The translations under genes and the position numbers were made by a program. From contig NZ_RZOY02000004.1 of NCBI RefSeq assembly GCF_004022705.2, forward strand, positions 310,001 to 374,000: a stretch of 64,000 bases of DNA, given 5' to 3'. Below the pieces are notes generated by a model. It saw nothing but the letters and a program-made list of their open reading frames with translations. It was not told the DNA's origin and made no database searches. The stretch is from Mesorhizobium sp. M2D.F.Ca.ET.226.01.1.1 (GTDB lineage: Bacteria; Pseudomonadota; Alphaproteobacteria; Rhizobiales; Rhizobiaceae). Of the stretch, positions 52,031 through 61,292 are shown in pieces (position 1 is the first letter of the stretch; each line of letters opens with the position of its first letter).

Positions 52031-52857
52031 CAGCCGCGCCCTCCCTTGAGGCTGGTCGTGCGGTTGAGCACCCAGTCGGCGACGAGATTGACCGAGATCG
52101 CAAGTGCTGCGATCGCCGCGGCCGGGATCAGCGCCGCCGGAATGCCGAACACGATGCCGTCCTTGTTTTCCTTCACCATGCCGCCCCAGTCGGCGTCCGG
52201 CGGCTGCACGCCGAGGCCGAGGAAGGACAGAGTTGACAGGAACAGCACGGCATAGATGAAGCGCAGGCCGAGTTCCGAGACCAGCGGCGACAGCGCGTTG
52301 GGCAGGATCTCGCGGAAGATGATCCAGCCGCTGCCTTCGCCGCGCAACTTCGCCGCCTCGACATAATCCATGACGTTGATGTCGACGGCCACCGCGCGTG
52401 ACAGGCGATAGACGCGGGTCGAATCGAGAATGCCCATCACCAGGATCAGCGTGACCAGGTTCGACGGCAGCACCGAAAGCACCACCAGGCCCATGATCAG
52501 CGTTGGGATCGACATCAGCAGGTCGACCAGACGCGACAGGATGGTGTCGTACCAGCCGCCGAACACCGCCGCCGAGAAGCCGAGAATGGCGCCCAACGAG
52601 AAGGACAGCGCCGTTGCCAGCACCGCGATGAACAGCGTGATGCGGGCGCCGTAGATCATGCGCGACAACAGATCGCGGCCAAGATTGTCGGTGCCTAGCC
52701 AGTGGGCCGACGACATCACGTCCCACGGAGTTTCACTGACAATCTCGGCATTGCCATAAGGCGCGATCAAGGGCGCGAAGACGGCCATCAGCACGAACAG
52801 GCTCGTCAGCACAATGCCGATCAGTGATGCGATGGGGATGCGTCTGATATCGAGCAT
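52030..52857 (-). CDS. DppC-type ABC permease
   Basis: 275 residues from the ATG at 52857 with AGGGGGCGG upstream. N-terminal helix (LIGIVLTSLFVLMAVFAPLIAPYG), the WLGTDNLGRDLLSRMIYGAR signature of DppC/OppC, and the EAA loop DYVEAAKLRGEGSGWIIFREILPNAL. Partner of the following DppB-type permease. Confidence 0.94.
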   Translation of the reverse strand: MLDIRRIPIASLIGIVLTSLFVLMAVFAPLIAPYGNAEIVSETPWDVMSSAHWLGTDNLGRDLLSRMIYGARITLFIAVLATALSFSLGAILGFSAAVFGGWYDTILSRLVDLLMSIPTLIMGLVVLSVLPSNLVTLILVMGILDSTRVYRLSRAVAVDINVMDYVEAAKLRGEGSGWIIFREILPNALSPLVSELGLRFIYAVLFLSTLSFLGLGVQPPDADWGGMVKENKDGIVFGIPAALIPAAAIAALAISVNLVADWVLNRTTSLKGGRG

Positions 52858-52870
52858 ATCCGCCGCCCCC

Positions 52871-53830
52871 TTACTTTGGATGCCTGAGTCGCGGATTGGC
52901 GACGATCGCCGCAATGTCCGCGATGATGTTGAGGCTGATGTAGACGGCCGCGAAGATCAGGCCGACGGCCTGCACCACGGGCACGTCGCGCTTGGTGACA
53001 TGGTCGACGAGATACTGCCCCATGCCCGGATAGACGAAGATCACCTCGACCACGACGACGCCGACGACGAGGTAGGCAAGGTTGAGCATGACGACGTTGA
53101 TGATCGGCGCGATCGCGTTCGGGAAGGCATGCTTGCGAATGACCGCGAAGGCCGAGAGGCCCTTGAGCTCCGCCGTCTCGACATAGGCCGACTGCATGAC
53201 GTTGAGGATCGCCGCGCGTGTCATGCGCATCATATGGGCGAGCACCACAAGCGTCAGGGCCGCCGCCGGCAGCGCGATTGCCTGGAGGCGTTCGCCGAGA
53301 GGCATTCCTTCGTAGACGGTGGAGATCGCGGGGAACCACTGGTTCTCGACCGCGAAGTAGAAGACCAGCAGATAGCCGATGAAGAACTCCGGGAAAGATG
53401 TCGAGGCGAGCGCGACGCCGGAGATCAGCTTGTCGACCCAGCCATTGCGGTAGCGGACCGCGATCAGGCCAAGCGTGATTGCCAGCGGGATCGCCACGAT
53501 CGCTGCCCAGAAAGCCAGGAACAGTGTGTTCCACAGCCGTTCCTTGATCGATGTCGCGATGTCCTGTCCGCTCGACATGGCGGTGCCGAGATCGCCGGTC
53601 AGCACGCCGCCCAGCCAATGGAAATAACGGATATAGGCGGGCTGATTGAGCCCGAGCTGCTCGCGCAGATTGGCGAGCGACTCCGGCGTCGCCGATTGTC
53701 CGAGTATGGCTTGCGCGACGTCGCCGGGCAGGATCTGCGTACCGGCGAAGATCAGGACCGAAACGGCCAACAGCAGGAGGATGCCCAGCGCGATGCGCTG
53801 GGCCACCAGTTTCACGATGGGTGAGGACAT
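52871..53830 (-). CDS. DppB-type ABC permease
   Basis: 319 residues. MSSPIVKLVAQRIALGILLLLAVSVLIFAGTQILPGD is the standard DppB/OppB N-terminus. AILGQSATPESLANLREQLGLNQP follows, then six helices and the EAA loop AYVETAELKGLSAFAVIRKHAFPNAI. It starts 16 bp after the binding-protein stop. Confidence 0.94.
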   Translation of the reverse strand: MSSPIVKLVAQRIALGILLLLAVSVLIFAGTQILPGDVAQAILGQSATPESLANLREQLGLNQPAYIRYFHWLGGVLTGDLGTAMSSGQDIATSIKERLWNTLFLAFWAAIVAIPLAITLGLIAVRYRNGWVDKLISGVALASTSFPEFFIGYLLVFYFAVENQWFPAISTVYEGMPLGERLQAIALPAAALTLVVLAHMMRMTRAAILNVMQSAYVETAELKGLSAFAVIRKHAFPNAIAPIINVVMLNLAYLVVGVVVVEVIFVYPGMGQYLVDHVTKRDVPVVQAVGLIFAAVYISLNIIADIAAIVANPRLRHPK

Positions 53831-53846
53831 CTCCGCAAGGCCGTGC

Positions 53847-55433
53847 TCAGGCTTCCAGCCAGCACTTCGCCAGGGCGTAGCCGTTGCACAGTTCCTGATG
53901 CGGATCCTCCACCCAGCCTGCCACCTTGGGGCCTGTCGCGTCGATGAACTGGTTGAACATCGGCAGGATCAGGCCGCCTTCGTCGCGCACCATGACAGCC
54001 ATGTCGTGGTACATCGCCTTGCGCTTGGCCTCGTCGAGCTCGGCGCGCGCCGCCAGCACCATCTTGTCGAAGTCCGGACGCTTGAAGCGCGTGTCGTTCC
54101 AGTCGGCCGACGACAGGTAGGCGGTCGAGTACATCTGGTCCTGGGTCGAGCGGCCGCCCCAGTAGGAGGCGCAGAAGGGTTGCTTGTTCCACACCTCGTT
54201 CCAGTAGCCGTCGCCGGGCTCGCGCTTGATCTCAAGCTTGATGCCGGCCTTGGCCGCGCTCTGCTGGTAGAGCTGGGCCGCGTCCACGGCGCCGGGGAAG
54301 GCGACGTCCGAGGTCCGGAGCAGGATCGAGCCGTCGTGGCCCGACTTCTTGTAGTGGAACTTGGCCTTGTCCGGATCGTATTTGCGCTGCTCGATCTCGG
54401 TGAACAGCGGGTAGGAGGCGTTGATCGGGAAGTCGTTGCCGAGCGAGCCGTAGCCGCGCAGCACCTTGTTCAGCATCTCCTCGCGGTTGATCGCCAGCTT
54501 CAGCGCCATCCTGAGGTCGTTGTTGTCGAATGGCGCCGTGTTGCAATGCATGATGAACACGTAGTGGCCGGGACCGGAGTGGTTGCGGATGGTGACGCCC
54601 TTCACGCGCTTGATCAGGTCGACGATCTTCGGCTCGACGCGGTTGATCATGTTGACCTGGCCGCCCTGCAGGGCCGCCGTGCGCGCCGTCGCGTCGTTGA
54701 TGACGACGACTTCGACCTGGTCGGCATGGCCCATCTTGTCGCCCTGCCAGTAATTGGCGAAGCGCTCGCCGACATGGCGCACGCCGGGCTCGTTGACCTT
54801 GACCTTGTAGGGGCCGGCGCCGATGCCGGCGTCAGGCTTGTCCTTACCGCCATTCGGCTGGACGATCAGGTGGTAGTCGCTCAGCAGGTAGGGCAGGTCG
54901 GCGTTCGGCTCCTTGAGCGTCAGCACCACTTCCTTGCCGCTGGCCTTGATGGTGTCGATGCCCTTCATGTAGCCCAGCGCGCCAGACTTCGACTTCTCGT
55001 CCGAATGGCGCTCGAGCGTCGCGGCAACGTCCTCGGCGGTCACCGTCTTACCGTTGTGGAATTCGACGCCGTCGCGGATCTTCAGCGTCCAGACCTTGGC
55101 GTCGTCCGAAGAGCCGATTTCCTCGGCGATGCGGTTCTCGAGCTTGCCCTCGGGCGACAGCTCGACGATCATTTCGCCCCAGCATTTGCCGAAGGCGAAC
55201 GGCACCTGCGTCATCATCAGCGCCGGGTCGAGGCTGTTGGTGGATTCACCGCCGACCAGGCCGGCCTTCAGTATGCCGCCCTTGACCGGGCCGGCAGCGC
55301 GGGCCGCGCTCGAAAGCAGCGAATTGGCGAAGGGAGCGGAGATGCCGAGCGCCGCGGCGCGGCCCAGAAAATCGCGACGGCTGAGCTTTCCGGCGGCGAC
55401 ACGACGGCTGAGATAGTCGAGTTCGTTGGTCAT
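53847..55433 (-). CDS. Tat-exported family 5 solute-binding protein
   Basis: 528 residues from the ATG at 55433 (GAGGAAC upstream). Twin-arginine signal LSRRDFLGRAAALGISAPFANSLLSSAARAAGP (~17-47), then an extracellular solute-binding family 5 fold: GESTNSLDPALMMTQVPFAF, LTLKEPNADLPYLLSDYHLIV, DARTAALQGGQVNMINRVEP-type segment, and RMALKLAINREEMLNKVL. It delivers a peptide-like or other small ligand to the permeases. The upstream purine/ureide genes suggest a nitrogen-rich ligand, but this is not shown by the sequence. Confidence 0.93.
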   Translation of the reverse strand: MTNELDYLSRRVAAGKLSRRDFLGRAAALGISAPFANSLLSSAARAAGPVKGGILKAGLVGGESTNSLDPALMMTQVPFAFGKCWGEMIVELSPEGKLENRIAEEIGSSDDAKVWTLKIRDGVEFHNGKTVTAEDVAATLERHSDEKSKSGALGYMKGIDTIKASGKEVVLTLKEPNADLPYLLSDYHLIVQPNGGKDKPDAGIGAGPYKVKVNEPGVRHVGERFANYWQGDKMGHADQVEVVVINDATARTAALQGGQVNMINRVEPKIVDLIKRVKGVTIRNHSGPGHYVFIMHCNTAPFDNNDLRMALKLAINREEMLNKVLRGYGSLGNDFPINASYPLFTEIEQRKYDPDKAKFHYKKSGHDGSILLRTSDVAFPGAVDAAQLYQQSAAKAGIKLEIKREPGDGYWNEVWNKQPFCASYWGGRSTQDQMYSTAYLSSADWNDTRFKRPDFDKMVLAARAELDEAKRKAMYHDMAVMVRDEGGLILPMFNQFIDATGPKVAGWVEDPHQELCNGYALAKCWLEA

Positions 55434-55583
55434 TGTAGGTTCCTCACTCTGATGGTTCGACCTTATGGTCGTTTCTTGCTTCTTGAGGAGATAATGACCG
55501 CAACGGAAAGCTGTAAGCAAGACCGATTGCGACATGCCGTGGCGTAAATGGCGCGTCGCATTTGGACCAATCCTGCCAGCGCC

Positions 55584-57569
55584 TCAGACGAGGGCGCGAG
55601 GGATTATCTGCTCGAAATCGCGTTCAAAAACGAGATTCGCGCCCTCATAGGCTTCGATTCTGGCGCCAAGGATAAAATTTTGCGCGTCGCAGCGCATGTC
55701 GGCGACGGTTTCGGTCCGCACCGACCACTCATTGCGCGAGAAACTCTGTGTCCAGTGCGTGCTGCCTGCGGCTGACAACGGATCATCTGGATGGATCACC
55801 CATTTCTCCCTGACGATACTGCCATGGACGAGCCCGTGGTCGAGGTCGCGCACCTCGCCGAAATCGTCGGTGATGGAGAGGGTTACGGTGCCGGTCTTCT
55901 CGTCGCGGTCGATATGCCGTTCCGAACTGGTTGGCCGAACGGTCTCGGTCGCCCAGGGCGTCGCGCCTTCCGGTTGGGGGAAGGAAACCTCGTCGCCCTT
56001 TGCCAGCGGGCGCAGCGGCAGCTTCAGCGTCGCCTTTGCGACATCGAGCCGGACGGGTTCCGGCGAGGGCCAGATCATCGGCCAGTAAGCTGTCGAAACG
56101 GCGATGCGCAATTTGTGGCCGGCCGGCACCCGGTAGGCGCACTGGTCGAGCACGACGCGTGTCGAAACGGTCTCGCCGGGGATCAGTACTTGCGGGAATT
56201 CATGCGAGTAGCGGTGGGTGAGATTGAGCACGCCGTAGGAAATCAGCTCCGAGGCGCCGTCGGGGTGTACGTCGCAGAGGCGCACCGCGATGTTGGCCTG
56301 AGGCCGATCGGAGGCAAGCCGAATTTCGAGCTCCGGCGCGCCGACGATGTCGATCGCCTCGGTGAGTTCCGGTTGGTCGAAGCATACCGACAGCGCATCG
56401 TCGGGACGCTGGTCGCCCGGCAGTTCCGGTCCGAAGGTGAAGGGGAAATACTCGCCGCCGGCAAGTCCGCAGGTCTGCGGCGAGGCGACGATGGAGGGCT
56501 TGGCGCCGTCGGCAATAAGCTCGATCGCCTCAACCTTGATGTTGGAAGACGGCCATTGCTGTTCCGCCACCCAACGGCCCGGCCGCTCCGGATGCCAGCG
56601 CGCCGGCCGCACGCTGTCCATGACATAGACGCGGTAGTCCGGATCGGCCTCGACGCCGGTTTCCACGCCCTTCAGCCAGCGGTCCCACCAGCGCAGCGCT
56701 TCCTGCAGGAAGCCGATGGCCGGCTGAGGCCCGGCATAATGCGGGTATTTGTGGATCCAGGGGCCGACGATGCCCTTCACCGGCGCCTGGATGTTGGTGA
56801 CGAGATTGGAGATCGTGTTGCGGTAGCCGTCATGCCAGCCGCCGATCGACAGCACGGCGGCTTTCACCGCTGAAAAATCCTCGCAAATCGAGCCTCGCTT
56901 CCAATAGGCGTCGCGATGCTGGTGGCTGAGCCACAGCGGTGCCAGGAAAGGCTGGTTCTCCAGCCGGCTGAGCCACAGGTCGCGCCAGTGGTTGCCGCCG
57001 GCAATCAACGGGTCCGGCGGCCGCGACGAATAGGAGAGCATCGTCGAGGCCCAGCCGAAATTTTCGAGCAGCAAGCAGCCGCCCTTGTAGTGGATGTCGT
57101 CGGCATAGCGGTCGACGGTCGAGCACAGGCTGATCACCGCCTTCAGCGCCGGCGGCTGTTTGGCCGCCACCTGCAGGCAGTTGAAGCCGCCCCAGGAAAT
57201 GCCCATCATGCCGGCATTGCCGTTGCACCAGGGCTGCGCGGCCGCCCAGGCAATGACGTCGCAGGCGTCCTGCAACTCCTGCTCAGAATATTCGTCGTCC
57301 ATCAGCCCTTCGGAATCGCCATTGCCGCGCATGTCGACGCGGATCGAAGCGTAGCCATGCCCGGCGAAATAGGGATGGGTGAGCTGGTCGCGAAAGATGG
57401 TGCCGTCACGCTTGCGGTAGGGCAGGTGCTCAAGGATCGCCGGCACCGGATTGTCGGCGGCGTCCTCCGGCATCCAGATGCGCGCCGACAGCCGGCAGCC
57501 GTCCGGCATGACGATGCCCATATCGGGAATTTCGATGACTTTTCGAGGGAATTCGGTGACGGTTTTCAT
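55584..57569 (-). CDS. CocE/NonD-family hydrolase (X-Pro dipeptidyl-peptidase S15 type)
   Basis: 661 residues from the ATG at 57569; a GTG 9 nt earlier is possible. N-terminal alpha/beta hydrolase with nucleophile Ser125 in GMMGISWGGFNCLQ, Asp in RVDMRGNGDSEG, and the acid and His later (IHKYPHYAG). The C-terminal jelly-roll beta domain (~400-660) is typical of CocE and X-Pro peptidases. Such enzymes cleave acyl or peptide bonds of small substrates. It is cytoplasmic and lies between the ABC transporter and the deaminase, so it may process the imported compound. Confidence 0.92.
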   Translation of the reverse strand: MKTVTEFPRKVIEIPDMGIVMPDGCRLSARIWMPEDAADNPVPAILEHLPYRKRDGTIFRDQLTHPYFAGHGYASIRVDMRGNGDSEGLMDDEYSEQELQDACDVIAWAAAQPWCNGNAGMMGISWGGFNCLQVAAKQPPALKAVISLCSTVDRYADDIHYKGGCLLLENFGWASTMLSYSSRPPDPLIAGGNHWRDLWLSRLENQPFLAPLWLSHQHRDAYWKRGSICEDFSAVKAAVLSIGGWHDGYRNTISNLVTNIQAPVKGIVGPWIHKYPHYAGPQPAIGFLQEALRWWDRWLKGVETGVEADPDYRVYVMDSVRPARWHPERPGRWVAEQQWPSSNIKVEAIELIADGAKPSIVASPQTCGLAGGEYFPFTFGPELPGDQRPDDALSVCFDQPELTEAIDIVGAPELEIRLASDRPQANIAVRLCDVHPDGASELISYGVLNLTHRYSHEFPQVLIPGETVSTRVVLDQCAYRVPAGHKLRIAVSTAYWPMIWPSPEPVRLDVAKATLKLPLRPLAKGDEVSFPQPEGATPWATETVRPTSSERHIDRDEKTGTVTLSITDDFGEVRDLDHGLVHGSIVREKWVIHPDDPLSAAGSTHWTQSFSRNEWSVRTETVADMRCDAQNFILGARIEAYEGANLVFERDFEQIIPRALV

Positions 57570-57639
57570 GGCGAGCACATGATGGAGCCCGCGCCGGTGC
57601 GTCGTGGGCCAGCCGGCGAAATCGGCTGGTCAATCCGCG

Positions 57640-58233
57640 TCAGTTCAGCGGAATGTCGTTCTCGGCCTTGCTCGCCTGGTAAGCGTCGGACAGCTCGTCG
57701 TAGCGCTCCGAAATCCTGCCGATGCGCGCCTCCAGCCGCTTGCGCTCGGCGTCCGGCAATGCGCGCACCAGACGGCGGATCGAGAAGCTTTTCCAATAGG
57801 CGTTCTCGGCATTGTAGCCCCCTGGGTCTAGCGTGAAGACCTCCTTCAGGATCTTGAGGTCATGCGGTATGGCAAAGCTGTCGCGCGAATCCTCGTGGCT
57901 GAAGAGATAGTAGAAATTGTCGAAGCCGGTCCAGGTGATCGCCGACAGGCAGAGCGAGCAGGGCTCGTGCGTGGCGACGAACAGTGCGTCCCTGGTGTCG
58001 ACGCGCTCGGCCTTCGGAATTTCGTAGAAACGCTTCAGGCAATGCACCTCGCCATGCCAGAGCGGGTTTTCCATCTCGTTGTTGGTTTCGGCCAGCACCA
58101 GCGACCGGTCATCTTTCCGCAGGATCGCTGCGCCGAACAGCTTGTTGCCGTGGGCGACGCCTTCAGCGGTCTTTGGCACGATGTCGTGCTCGATCACATC
58201 GAGCAGGCGGTCGATCAGCGAAACGTCGGTCAT
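57640..58233 (-). CDS. Nucleoside/nucleobase deaminase (CMP/dCMP deaminase fold)
   Basis: 197 residues. Zn site: His60 and Glu62 in PLWHGEVHC, Cys92 and Cys95 in HEPCSLCLSAI. The fold matches cytidine/guanine deaminases of the CMP/dCMP type. Next to ureide genes it could deaminate guanine to xanthine, feeding XdhAB. It begins 11 bp after allA. Confidence 0.9.
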   Translation of the reverse strand: MTDVSLIDRLLDVIEHDIVPKTAEGVAHGNKLFGAAILRKDDRSLVLAETNNEMENPLWHGEVHCLKRFYEIPKAERVDTRDALFVATHEPCSLCLSAITWTGFDNFYYLFSHEDSRDSFAIPHDLKILKEVFTLDPGGYNAENAYWKSFSIRRLVRALPDAERKRLEARIGRISERYDELSDAYQASKAENDIPLN

Positions 58234-58244
58234 GGCAAAGGCTT

Positions 58245-58736
58245 TCAAGGAAGGTGGATCTCGTAAGGATGCGAGAAATAGAATTCCTCGAGATTGGAGC
58301 CGTCGCCGCCACGGTCGACGATGACGAAATCCTGTTCCTCGCCGATCGGCGTCAGCACGCCGTGCCACAGGTTGCGGCGGTAGTTGATGCCTTGTCCGGG
58401 GCCGGCGAGAAAGGCGTGCGGTTCGCCTGGACCGTCCTTGGCGTCATGGCACACGATCACGAGGAATGGCCGCGGCGACAGCGGGATGAAAGCCTGGCTG
58501 CCAAGCGGATGGCGCTCGACCATGGTGAGTTTGAGCGGCATCTCGTAGGGCGTTCCGCGCACCATCGAGATCAGCACCCGCGCATTCGGCCCCACGGCTT
58601 CCGCGGTGGCCAGGTCGTGATAGCGCATCGCCTTGCCGCCGTTGATCGGGTAGCGGTTGTCGCCGTCCATGTCGATGACGTCGCCGAACGGCGCGAAGTC
58701 TTCACGCGTCAGCGGCCGGGCGACGATACGGGTCAC
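58245..58736 (-). CDS. allA: Ureidoglycolate lyase
   Basis: 163 residues from the GTG at 58736, which overlaps the upstream stop as GTGA. Family features: RPLTREDFAPFGDVID at the N-terminus, MVRGTPYEMPLKLTMVERHPLGSQAFIPL, and the Zn-less cupin segment INYRRNLWHGVLTPIGEEQDFVIVDR. It splits ureidoglycolate into glyoxylate and urea, the last step of the ureide branch here. Confidence 0.94.
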   Translation of the reverse strand: MTRIVARPLTREDFAPFGDVIDMDGDNRYPINGGKAMRYHDLATAEAVGPNARVLISMVRGTPYEMPLKLTMVERHPLGSQAFIPLSPRPFLVIVCHDAKDGPGEPHAFLAGPGQGINYRRNLWHGVLTPIGEEQDFVIVDRGGDGSNLEEFYFSHPYEIHLP

Positions 58737-59593
58737 CGCGCCAGACCCCCAAATGCGCCGCCAAGCTTGGCGTGACGGTTGACGTCCTTGTAGAGCAGAT
58801 AGCGGAAATTCTCCGGGCCGCCGGCATAGCAGGCCTGCGGGCAGAAAGCGCGCAGCCACATGAAATCGCCGGCCTCGACCTCGACCCAGTCCTGGTTGAG
58901 GCGGTAGACCGCCTTGCCTTCGAGCACATAGAGTCCGTGCTCCATGACATGGGTTTCGGCGAAGGGAATGACCGCGCCCGGTTTCAGCGTGACGATGGTG
59001 ACATGCATGTCGTGGCGCATGTCGGCCGGATCGACGAAGCGGGTCGTTGCCCAGCGCCCTTCAGTGCCCGGCATCGGGCTCGGCGCCACCTCCTGGTCGC
59101 TCAAGAAGAAGGCTTCCGGCACGTCGATACCGTCGACCGCCTCATAGGCCTTACGGATCCAGTGGAAGCGGACGGCGGCGCTGCTTTCATTGCGTATCGT
59201 CCAGCCGCTCGCCGGCGGCAGGAAGGCGAAGCCGCCGGGGGCAAGCACATGCTTTTTGCCGGCTAGCGATACGGTGATCTCGCCTTCCACGACGAACAGC
59301 ACGCCCTCGGCGCCGGCGTCGAGTTCGGGCCGGTCGCTGCCGCCGCCTGGCAGAACCTCGACGATGTACTGCGAAAAAGTCTCGGCGAAGCCCGAGAGCG
59401 GCCTTGCGATGATCCAGGCCCTGGTCCTGTCCCAGAACGGCAGCGGGCTGGTGACGATGTCCTGCATCACACCCTTGGGGATGACGGCATAGGCCTCGGT
59501 GAAGACGGCGCGGCCGGTCAACAGCTCGTTCTGGCCGGGATGGCCGCCCTGCGGCGCATAATAGGTTCGCTCGGCAGTCTTGATCATATCCAT
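58733..59593 (-). CDS. allE: (S)-ureidoglycine aminohydrolase, bicupin
   Basis: 286 residues with two cupin halves: SQYIVEVLPGGGSDRPELDAGAEGVLFVVEGEI (N-terminal) and VTIVTLKPGAVIPFAETHVMEHGLYVLEGKAVY (C-terminal, with the Glu/His/Gln-type Mn ligands in ETHVMEHGLY). This enzyme converts ureidoglycine to ureidoglycolate and ammonia and is always partnered with AllA-type enzymes. AGGACC precedes the ATG; a second ATG follows at 59587. Confidence 0.92.
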   Translation of the reverse strand: MDMIKTAERTYYAPQGGHPGQNELLTGRAVFTEAYAVIPKGVMQDIVTSPLPFWDRTRAWIIARPLSGFAETFSQYIVEVLPGGGSDRPELDAGAEGVLFVVEGEITVSLAGKKHVLAPGGFAFLPPASGWTIRNESSAAVRFHWIRKAYEAVDGIDVPEAFFLSDQEVAPSPMPGTEGRWATTRFVDPADMRHDMHVTIVTLKPGAVIPFAETHVMEHGLYVLEGKAVYRLNQDWVEVEAGDFMWLRAFCPQACYAGGPENFRYLLYKDVNRHAKLGGAFGGLAR

Positions 59594-59607
59594 GGGGTCC
59601 TGGCCTC

Positions 59608-59680
59608 AGAGCAATTCCAGGAAAAGTGTGAAGCGGTTAGGGTCGGCGACTTCACCGTAACTTTCCGTCCGGAATTGCGT
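59608..59680. repeat. Rhizobial extragenic palindrome, apparently with a ~22-nt insertion
   Basis: AGAGCAATTCCAGGAAAAGTG opens and TTTCCGTCCGGAATTGCG closes an inverted-repeat element of a type frequent in rhizobial genomes. The stretch AGGGTCGGCGACTTCACCGT lies between the usual AAGCGGTT and TTTCCG, making this copy longer than expected from memory of the family. It fills the gap between the PuuE-UraD fusion and the bicupin gene. Confidence 0.55.
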
Positions 59681-59690
59681 AAAACAAACA

Positions 59691-61115
59691 TCAGAGTGGG
59701 AGCATGTCTTTCAGGCGAAGCAGCGCGATGCGCTCGACCTGTTTGCAGGCGGTTTCGAGCTCGACGCCGCGGCTGTTGCCGATGCGTGCTTCGAACTCCG
59801 CCAGAATTTCGTCCTTGGTCTTGCCCTTGACGGCGATGATGAAGGGAAAGCCGAAAGTGGTGACGTAGGCGGCGTTGAGTTTCGAGAACAGCTCGCGCTC
59901 CTTGTCGGTCAGCGCGTCCAGCCCGGCGGAAGCCTGTTCCCTGGTCGATTCCGGCGTCAGGCGCTTGGCCGCCGCCAGCTTGCCGGCGAGGTCCGGATGG
60001 GCGTTGAGCACGGAAAGTCGCTCGGCTTCGCTCGCCGCGCGGAAGATGCGGCAGAGCGCGTTGTGCAGGCCGCCGGCACTGTCATGCGCCGGGCCGAGCT
60101 CCAATTCGTAGGCTCGCTCGGCGATCCACGGCGAATGCTCGAACACGCCGCCGAAGGCATGCACGAATTCCTCGAATTCCATCCGCGACGGCCGCAACGC
60201 CGGCGCCTCGTAAGGATGCGTCTCGCGCCAGTGCCTGGCGATGTCGATGCGCCGCGTCAGCCACACCTTGTCATGCGACTTCACATAGTCGACGAAGCGC
60301 TTCAGCGCCGCCACGCGGCCCGGACGGCCGACCAACCGGCAATGCAGGCCGATATTCATCATGCGCGGCCGGCCCGCCTTGCCTTCGGCATAGAGCGTGT
60401 CGAAACTGTCCTTCAGATAGGCGAAGAACTGATCGCCCGAATTGAACCCCTGCGGCGTCGCGAAGCGCATGTCGTTGGCGTCGAGCGTATAGGGGATGAC
60501 GAGCTGCGGCTTCTCCAGCCCGTCGCGGTCGAACCAGTAGGGCAGCTCGTCGTCATAGGTGTCGGAGACATAGTCGAAGCCACCTTCCTCGGCGACCAGC
60601 CGCACCGTGTTGACCGAGGTACGGCCGGTGTACCAGCCGGTCGGCCGCGCGCCGGTCACCTCGTAATGCAGCTTGATCGTCTCTTCGAGGTCGCGCCGCT
60701 CGTCCTCGGCTGCGTGGTCGCGATAGTCGATCCATTTCAGCCCGTGCGAGGCGATCTCCCAGCCTGCCTCCTGCATCGCCGTCACCTGGTCGGGCGAGCG
60801 GGCGAGCGCGGTGGCGACGCCGTAGCAGGTCACCGGCACCTCAGCTTCCGTGAACAGCCGGTAGAGCCGCCAAAAGCCGGCCCGCGCCCCATATTCATAG
60901 ATCGATTCCATGTTCCAGTGGCGCTGGCCGACCCAGGGCGCCGCGCCGACGATTTCGGACAGGAAGGCCTCGGAAGCCTTGTCGCCATGCAGCACGCAAT
61001 TCTCGCCGCCTTCCTCGTAGTTGACGACGAACTGCACTGCGACGTGTGCGCCGCCCGGCCATTTCGGGTCCGGCGGATTGGCCCCATAACCGCGCATGTC
61101 CCGTTCGTAACGCAT
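59691..61115 (-). CDS. Bifunctional allantoinase (PuuE) / OHCU decarboxylase (UraD)
   Basis: 474 residues from the ATG at 61115 (AGGAG upstream); the open frame beyond it on this strand is antisense to xdhA. PuuE part (~1-305), a polysaccharide-deacetylase-like allantoinase: VNYEEGGENCVLHGD, IASHGLKWIDYRDH and MNIGLHCRLVGRPGR. UraD part (~312-474): EFVHAFGGVFEHSPWIAERA (EHSPW at 326-330) and LNAHPDLAGKLA (His373). The fusion joins OHCU to allantoin conversion with allantoin ring opening. It is divergent from uraH-xdhAB. Confidence 0.95.
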   Translation of the reverse strand: MRYERDMRGYGANPPDPKWPGGAHVAVQFVVNYEEGGENCVLHGDKASEAFLSEIVGAAPWVGQRHWNMESIYEYGARAGFWRLYRLFTEAEVPVTCYGVATALARSPDQVTAMQEAGWEIASHGLKWIDYRDHAAEDERRDLEETIKLHYEVTGARPTGWYTGRTSVNTVRLVAEEGGFDYVSDTYDDELPYWFDRDGLEKPQLVIPYTLDANDMRFATPQGFNSGDQFFAYLKDSFDTLYAEGKAGRPRMMNIGLHCRLVGRPGRVAALKRFVDYVKSHDKVWLTRRIDIARHWRETHPYEAPALRPSRMEFEEFVHAFGGVFEHSPWIAERAYELELGPAHDSAGGLHNALCRIFRAASEAERLSVLNAHPDLAGKLAAAKRLTPESTREQASAGLDALTDKERELFSKLNAAYVTTFGFPFIIAVKGKTKDEILAEFEARIGNSRGVELETACKQVERIALLRLKDMLPL

Positions 61116-61292
61116 TGCCGCTCCTGCCCGATTGTTGCGTTGAAGATATCGAAAGGAGTGCTGCTGCATTCCCCCGAAAATTTTTGAAAGTGCTTTTTGC
61201 CGCACTCCGCTCGACCCGGGCTTATGCATCGCCTTTAATTGGCGCACAATTGACTTGAAAACGTTGAACTGCACCGACACGGGAGGCCGCCA
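61116..61292. other. 177-bp divergent control region of the purine-degradation genes
   Basis: The two ureide operons start back to back here. The stretch 61180-61265 is relatively AT-rich. I see no convincing palindrome and no regulator gene adjacent. Confidence 0.5.
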
